Below, in pieces: positions 56,588-64,000 of a DNA stretch of 64,000 nt. A program made the translations under genes and the position numbers. The notes beneath the pieces were generated by a model that saw only the letters and a list, made by a program, of their open reading frames with translations, ran no database searches and was not told where the DNA came from. This DNA comes from Epiperipatus broadwayi (taxonomy: Eukaryota > Onychophora > Udeonychophora > Euonychophora > Peripatidae): positions 16,987,254 to 17,051,253 of the forward strand of contig JAQFVV010006197.1 in assembly GCA_028023455.1 (NCBI GenBank), read 5' to 3'. Every line of letters begins with the position of its first letter. Within the stretch, counting starts at the first letter, position 1.

Positions 56588-58671
56588 TTGTACCAATCGG
56601 AATGAAAGTGAAGATCGAATCTAACCGCAAAAACAATATCTGCACTACAAGGGTGCCATCTAGGCATTTGAGCCTAGAAAAATTTATAAAGTAGGCAGAT
56701 ACGCGCTGTTAAGATTCCACTTTATTTAAATATTCCGATCGTTAGCCCAAGTCACTAGCTCAGTGGAGACGCAGGGATAAAAATCTATATCTTAATTTAT
56801 ATCTTAAATATCAAAGAGTAAAAGCCACTGCCAGAAATTAACATATAAAAAATATTTATTTACGCACATATAAAATAATATTTAAATTTTGAGGAATAAG
56901 TTTAACATTTTTAGATTTTTATATTAACTTTTAATTTTACATTTAACTAAGTTTCAATGATTTAATTATTATTTAGATAGTCAAGTATGAATAGACTACA
57001 TAGATCTGCATTTGAAAAGAAAATATTCTTCCCTGATTTAACCTTAGGCAACAAATTTCGCAACCAAATTGTCGCCAATCCATCTGATACATTCATGTAT
57101 TCAATGTAGCATGATACGACAACACAAAATACTATATTGTCAGGAATGTACATCTGAACAATAAGTAGAAATAGAGAAGATATTGACTCTCCACCAACAG
57201 GAATGTGACATCTGTTGGCAAGTAGAACAATAAACAAAAAACTCCATAGGAATGGACTGCAGTCTTCTGCCGACTTACAAACCCATCCATAGGCAAACAG
57301 AGGGTGTGTGGCGTATATCTATAATCCTGCCCGTAGCGGACCTCATACTACATCTACTAATTACACAAATATATCCAATCCATTGAACCAATTCAACTAC
57401 GAAATGAATAACCTAAGATTACCCTCCCTTAATACAACTTTACAAAACTATATAGCCATTCACGTCCGACTTAATTTTAACATTTAAATACGTTCGCACA
57501 GATTTGTTTAAAAATGTTGGGTATAGATCGATTACATAGATTCCACGGTCAAAAACATTTCAAAATAAACATAAACGATCAAAATACAAAATTATTGATA
57601 CCGACAATCGCAGAGGGAAACTTATAAGTAACCCAATAGTATTCACCATAAGATACTTGCGTTGTCACCAATAACTTAAAAGACATCCGAATAAATACAT
57701 TTTAGATACTCACCGTAAGGTATCATTATTTATCGAATGTCTATATATTTTGATCAAATATGAAAACCAAAATATAATTAACCGCAAACGAATCCATGCA
57801 AGCGTCTATAAACAACTTAAATTTCATACATTTAAATAATCTTTACAATAAGAAAAAAAAAATGGAAATGATGTTTGTCAATCGGGAAACATAAAATTAA
57901 ACATTATTAATTTGATTTAAAAACTTACAAAAGTCAGATAAGAGTCCGTTTTTTAACATTTAAGTTGGCTTGTTTATCAATTTGTAAAACTTGACGAAAG
58001 TTCTTAATTGATTTTCACAATTGTTCATTTCATATAGCCATGGTAGAAGAGTCCAGGTTTATGCTTTTAATTCCCCCGATGCCTCCGTTGGAAGGTAATG
58101 TTCTGGAGATGGCAATAGCTGGTTCAAGGTATCACAGTCTTTTAATTTTTTTTTTTTTTTATAGAGAGTGTGGTATGTGCGTCATACCCCATCTCTCAAA
58201 CACACAATGCTGGAACTGTCCGAAAAAACTGTATTTCCCTTTTTATATTATCCACAAGGATTCAATGAACAAAACGTCACCAATCCATCACTTTCGTTAG
58301 GGTCTGAGCCAAGGCTTAGTGCTTCCATTGGTCAAGCTAAAATCTCTTTCTTCTCTTATCTAACTTTTCATCTGACTTTTTAATTACACAGCTTTTAGAT
58401 AATTAATAAACAATCATTTCCATTTACAGATTATAGGAATTAATTAATACTTGTTTTTATTTTAACTTACGTTATTTTTTTATTAAAATATTTTTATATT
58501 TTTTCTTGTATTTTTTTATTTAAAAAAATACGTTCAAATACTTTTTTTTTTGTTTATGAAAAAAAATATTTTTAAAGTTTAGCATCTGTGCGAATATATA
58601 CGTTTAACAAACATTTTAATTTTAGCGTTTAGTTTTTTACTTTTATTTGCGAACTTTTAAGTTTTTATTTT
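56588..58671 (+). repeat. 2.1-kb repeat, copy 2 (C2)
   Basis: Direct copy of 53917-56003 with only a handful of substitutions and 1-2-bp indels. The minus-strand frame (57237-56962) differs from its partner by one residue (Ala to Thr) and the plus frame (58040-58300) by two. The right end runs straight into the flanking repeat R2. Confidence 0.85.
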
Positions 58672-58812
58672 GGCGCATAGCACTGTGCCATCGATTTAGA
58701 TCATCCACTAATCTGAGCTGGTGAGTTGGGTTTGAATTCAGTTTGGTTCAGCTGAGTTTGGATCCGACTTGCAGTTTAGGTAGTGGATGTTTTTTGACCG
58801 GTACAATATATA
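58671..58812 (+). repeat. 139-bp flanking direct repeat, right copy (R2)
   Basis: Matches R1 except for a short T/G insertion (GTGGATGTTTTTTGACC against GTGGATTTTTTTGACC). It continues into a TA/CA microsatellite. Confidence 0.85.
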
Positions 58813-61800
58813 TATATACACACTCAGTGGACTTTATGCAGAAGTATTATCAATATATAAAATATGAAACTTTTTTAGTCTGATAGGCCATTTTTATTTT
58901 AAATTTGTAATAGTTAACTGTGATTAGGATATAACAATTTTAATGTGTGTGTATATATATGTGTATATAAAATGGGTGTTACTAAGTTAATACTTTGATT
59001 ACTCTTCATGTCTGCATAAACAGCTTTCTGTTTAGATATCTGGACAAATAGGATTCCTCACCATTTAATAACACTTTAATGTTATTGTTATTATTGGTAG
59101 TAGTTGGCCATTGCAGAAGTAAATTTATTTTAGAATCTCTTTTAGATTTTTATCATAAACTTTAAGAAGCTTTAAAATTTAAAGCTGTGATATAAAATAT
59201 TGAATCTCTATTATTAATGTACATTTTTATTACAGGGAATTTTATTGACTTTATTTTGTCTGCTTTCTGAATACTTTTTTTGATAATTTTTTTCTTGAGG
59301 ATGATTCTTATTCTGCATTTAACTTTTAAAATAAGAATTTTAAAGGTATAATAACCAGTTTACAATATAATTTAATCATTAGATTATGCTTGATTTAACA
59401 TTAAAGATCAATCACTAGAAATTGTAAACTTAACTCTTGGAATTATATGAAGTATATTTTTTTAATCAAGCAAATCACTTTATTATTTAACTTACACAAT
59501 TTGTGATAAAAGAAAAGCAACCTTCTGTTGCCTTCTATAGCAAAACTTAAGTAATCAATGATTATCAAATGTCATGCACATAAATCCTAGATCAATTTCA
59601 TATTTTGTCTCTTTATAAATACTTGGGGTTCATAGCCAGAAGCAGTCATATTATTCATGCTACCTGTAACTTTATTTTATTATTCAAACTTTAAGTTTTT
59701 GAATCCAATCCACTCTAATAGTTATATAATACTGACTCTGGATCACTAACTATATAATTTAGTAACTTCTGTTTTTTTTTCTAATTATAGGCCTCTTTTC
59801 CCCTACCTATTTATATTTACTGTAAGTGGTAAAATAAAGGGCTGCTTTGTCACATATTGTGTAAGTTAAAAAGTCAAATGATCTGCCATGATAACATTCC
59901 TGGTCAGAAATTGAAAAAAAATGCCTCCAGTTAGAAAAAGGGTGAGACTGCTAAAATATATAGTTCCATGACTCAAGTTCTTATTTATATAAATGTTCAA
60001 AGAGATTAGTTTAGATTTGAAATTTTAGGATGTTTGAATTTTCAACTTTTATTTTGAATAGTAAAATGGAATTAAAGATGATTTCTAGATATATAATTGC
60101 ATTACTTCTAGCTTTAAATTCCAAGTTTATTTCTTAATTCTTAGTTGCAGATGTTTATCAAAAATTTTTATATTTAGTTATAAAAATATTGAACTATATA
60201 GTATAATTGGAACTTAAGCCAATAAACATTTAAATATATATAGAGTTTTGCCTGTTTTAATAATTGGAACTTATTAATCTTTATTTTTAAATTTGAACAT
60301 TATTTAAAAAAAAAAAAACTTTTTTGAAACAAATTCTATATAATGCCCATTTTTTTTTTTTTAAAAACTGCATCTTAAATTGTTCTGGTACAAAGGGGCT
60401 CTAAGTAAAATTGATGGTGGCAATGCTGAATTTCAAGAAACTGGCACAAAATAAGACAACTACATTATTTTTTGTGATAAAATTGATTTTATGAAGTAAA
60501 ACAAATTTTATCTACAAACCAGATAAGACATGCATAGTTGTAGGAATTGAAATATTTTGATCATTATATTTCAAATAGATATATTAAATATAGCAAAATG
60601 ATAATTAAGAAAATGATTAAAATGTAATTATTTTTATAATTCTATGTTTAGAATTATTGATTTGACTACAGCACTATTATGCTATTTGATGGTGCTTCAT
60701 CTCTGGTATTATGAAATAGATGTGGACACAACCTAGCTTACTTAGATTAATTCAAGACATTGTAGTACTGTTTTATATTGTTGTAGTGAAAATTTTTAAA
60801 TGATTTAATCAAGTTTATCCAAGATTTTTAAAGATATGTTTTCACTCATATGTGACTGCTGACTAGATTTATAAAGTGTGAATCAGAATGCTTCAGCTAT
60901 TTTTCATCTGATTTTTTCTTTCTTTTTCTGAGTGATACATAAATGGGATATTGTATTAAAAGTTAATTTGTTAAGGAAAGTTGTTTCTAGAGAGATTTTA
61001 TACATCCTAAGTAGTTCTTTCTTTTTTCAGTTACTAGCAAAAAATTCCATTTGATTATGATTTACACATGCTCTTCAGAAAGCATCTCTGACATAATGCT
61101 GTCATATATTATTAATTTTAATAAGCAAAAGATGCTAGATAATAGCAACTATTAAATCCACTTCCAGTCTTATTCTATCCATATTTGTATACTAGTTTCT
61201 GACTTTTGGTCTTTGTCGGTGAGGAACTTAAATCTGAATCTAACTAATGTAAATCTTTTTGTAGCTAATGTACCATTTATCCAGCAGCTATCTTTCATTA
61301 TCAAATTATAAGTATGAATTTCTAAAACATTTTAATGTTTGATTTTAAGTTAATTGCCTCACATATATATATATTTGACACAAAATCAGTACTACAGTTA
61401 TTATAAAACTGGGATCACAAAAAAATCAAATCTATAATAATTATACAAGCAAGTTGGCTTTGATTCAATAAGATGTTTTTGAATTTTGAAATGGTGTAAT
61501 AAAAAGATTAAAGATGAATGTTGGTTGAATGATGCTAATGAAGACCATGATCAGGGAATTAGTTTGGGAGATATGAATAGGATAGCGCTAGATGTGAATT
61601 TAATAATTGTTTTTATTTATGTCTATTGATTACTCAAAATTATAAAAGCTGGCAACACTGGAATAAAACAAAAAAGATGTTTATCTTAGATTAATAAATA
61701 AGTAATTATTTTTATTATCTATTATTACAATCGTGATTATAAATTTCAATGCTTTTATGCAGGTGATGAATTACATCATAAGATATTTTGTCTATACAGA

Positions 61801-63890
61801 ATGTTAGAAATCAAATTTTATATTCAATTGACTGACCATGATTAATTATAAATCATTTTTTAAGAATATAGAGTATAAGGACATTATAAAATCATTTAAT
61901 GAATGCCTAGGGGGGGTTTCCATTTTTAAAAATTTATTCTAAATATATATATTTTAACTTTTTTAGAATAAGTTTATATTTTAGATACAAAGGCAATAAT
62001 GAAATAATTATTTTCAGTAAAGAAATCTAAGATAGAAGTAGGCATAAAGAGAAATGTCTATATATATTCATAAGCATAAAGTAAAAAATGAAAGTAATTA
62101 TTATCATAAAACTTTTTTTTTTTTTCAATTATACTCTTTTAGATAATTATGACTTATATATTCATTCATCACCTATGCACATTGAGAATCAGTTGAGAAT
62201 ATTATTAATTTTTAATTAAATGCTTTTTAACTAATAAGCTTTTATTTAAGCAAGTGGTGATATTCTTTCAACTAATATTTTTGTTTATTTATGACAGACA
62301 TCATCTTTTGTCTATTTTCCCTTCTGTTTGATTTTCACTTGTGATGACATTGCAAATTTTATCACGTTCGTTTCTCTCTCCTTTGACTTCATTCAATATT
62401 TCATGACATTCTACTGCTTAACTCAGATCACATACCTTTCAGAATATATCATTTTTTAAAATTACCTGCATTGAATCTCTTTTCTTAATACTTATATAAT
62501 ATTTTATAAATAAAATAAATCAATTTAATAAGTCACTTTATCTGAATAACGTATTATGTAAACTCTTTCATGCTAACAAACTTTTAATGAAATATAAGAA
62601 AATATTACTTTTTATAAGAAAAATTTTAATCACATATCATTAGAAGTTATTCTCAAACAATGCCAATATATATATATATATATATATTGATACAGGCTCT
62701 TTATTATGTCTCAAATATATATATATATGTAGACAAATAGATGGCAAATAGGTGGGTTCAGCTAAAATTCTTCTTTTAAATTAATTTAGAAAATTTTGTA
62801 AAATATTTTTTATTAGACAGTATGTTATAAAAGTGTGATTGTATGTATATAAGTGCACACACACAAATTTGTAAAATATTTCTTTTATTTACTAAAGGAA
62901 TAATATTTTATAAGAAAAATGAACTTTGTAGTAAATTTTTCTTAACTTATGTATAAGATTATTTTTAATATTGTATAACAATGCATAATCTCCAAAATAT
63001 TTTAATCTGTTGTGATAAAAAATATCTAAAATTAAGCATTGTCTAGATAAGTCATGTAATCAAATTAATTAGTGTGAAATGCAAAAATTTCTTAATTAAA
63101 AACCTGGCTTATTTGAAATAGGTACAAGAATTTTTTAATCAAAAAAACCTGGCATATCTATGAATGTAAAGCTAGAAAATTCTAATGTGTGGGGGAAAAC
63201 AATCAAAGGCAAATCTTACAAAAGCTCCTCAAAATTTATTGTGTCATTAGGTTCTATTAGATTCTATTTTATTGTGTCATTAGATTCTGTTTATGCTTTT
63301 TTTCCATGCATCGATTCATACATTTGTGCTAATATTCAAGATACTCGGGATTTTTATTCTGCTATACAAACTGTACTTATTGCCAGTAATCCTTCAAAAT
63401 TAATACCTTTGCAATTAGTTTGTGGCAAGCGGTTTACAATTTTTATAAAAATAAATCTACAAATCATTCCTAATGGCATTTTCTGAAATATGAGAGGCTA
63501 GACATCTTACCAAGATGGTCTCCATTTTCTGAGCCTAACTTCATCCTTCAGAATGTCATAAATTCATAGAAAACTGACCTTCTGAAATGCCAAGCTACAT
63601 TGAAGCCTCTCCTTCTCTCAACTAACCAATGTCAAGAAACACCTACCAAAATTGACAAATTAATTATCATTCAATGAATTCTCAGAAAGCAAAGGATACA
63701 TTAATGGACTTTAATAGTAATATAAACTATTATATATTCAGTAACCCAGATGTGATTAGATTTGTTTTCATTACATATATGTGCTTTTCTACAGTAATAT
63801 TAGATTAACAATGTATTTTTTTTCATTTTATGTGTATAATATTTTATGATGTATTATTAATTTGGTTGTATTCTGATCTATCATGTCAGT
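58813..63890. other. AT-rich DNA, probably GH18 intron 3
   Basis: No further GH18 exon, other gene or RNA was recognised. It contains TA microsatellites (62667-62688), a fragment AGAGTTTTGCCTGTTTTAAT at 60242 that matches the tip of the A/B/C foldback family, and T-runs. The open frame 63160-63486 has no domain and includes an internal repeat of TTGTGTCATTAG. Confidence 0.5.
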
Positions 63891-63894
63891 CGCG

Positions 63895-63965
63895 GGATGC
63901 CGCTATTTCTAGCTTAATTTCTAGAAATATGCTGTTTTCATGGCCACACCCAAGCATTTAAGCCT
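63895..63965. repeat. Hairpin block similar to the 18380 repeats
   Basis: GCCGC, TATTTCTAG, an AT loop and CTAGAAATATGC can form a stem of about nine pairs. The CGC-rich head plus T-rich/A-rich hairpin layout resembles the units at 18380-18655. The relationship is suggestive only. Confidence 0.3.
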
Positions 63966-64000
63966 TCTTTCTACAATAAATCCTAGAAAAAGGTTAACAC

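Noticed and set aside
63160-63486. 108-codon plus-strand ORF as a chitinase exon
   Set aside because: No GH18 motif (no MTYD, no aromatic substrate residues) and it contains an internal repeat; probably chance.
1-64000. CRISPR arrays, bacterial operons, tRNA or rRNA genes
   Set aside because: No spaced short repeats, ribosome-binding sites, cloverleaf tRNA or rRNA core sequences were seen; exon structure shows the DNA is eukaryotic.

Overview
The window is AT-rich animal nuclear DNA. Exons are short and widely spaced, with GT/AG borders and kilobase-scale introns, and most of the sequence is decayed transposon. The genes and repeat families (LSM12, a secreted GH18 chitinase-like protein, Penelope-like, RTE-like, CR1/Jockey-like and Gypsy elements) fit an arthropod. 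A chelicerate such as a spider is my best guess, but that is inference. No prokaryotic signature is present.

Two host genes are supported. On the minus strand, LSM12 (an RNA-binding LSm-type protein) has its first exon at 7577-7697 and second at 1741-1874, and runs off the left edge. On the plus strand, a GH18 chitinase-like gene has a signal-peptide exon at 41508-41586, an exon with the SxGG motif at 45342-45645 and an exon with the catalytic DxxDxDxE motif at 49854-49980. It continues beyond 64000. Splice phases agree at all three internal junctions.

Mobile DNA, left to right: a foldback with hammerhead-like cores (2688-3815); an inverted Penelope-like GIY-YIG fragment (9650-10490); a decayed Gypsy element with both LTRs (10786-16576) and a small hairpin element inside its 5' LTR; a decayed LINE (20170-21430); a triplicated direct/inverted repeat (22235-23130); a second Penelope-like fragment (24480-25190); a CR1/Jockey-like LINE (29455-31770); a three-level nest in which a miniature LTR element (36184-38004, TSD GTAAT) sits inside an RTE-like LINE that itself sits inside a further LINE; tandem and foldback repeats at 39885-44130 and 46413-46713; and a very recent 2.1-kb duplication flanked by 139-bp direct repeats (53778-58812).

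The most interesting signal is a set of hammerhead self-cleaving ribozyme motifs read directly from the sequence. Three copies (40926-40986 minus, 43612-43670 plus, 46543-46601 plus) keep every invariant core base I can check, a two-base-loop mini stem III and a two-segment stem I. Several decayed relatives lie in tandem arrays and in both arms of foldbacks. Hammerheads are known in Penelope-like elements and metazoan retrozymes. Here they occur in foldback elements with target duplications of differing length and in tandem units inside a chitinase intron, which may be an undescribed non-autonomous ribozyme-bearing retroelement family.
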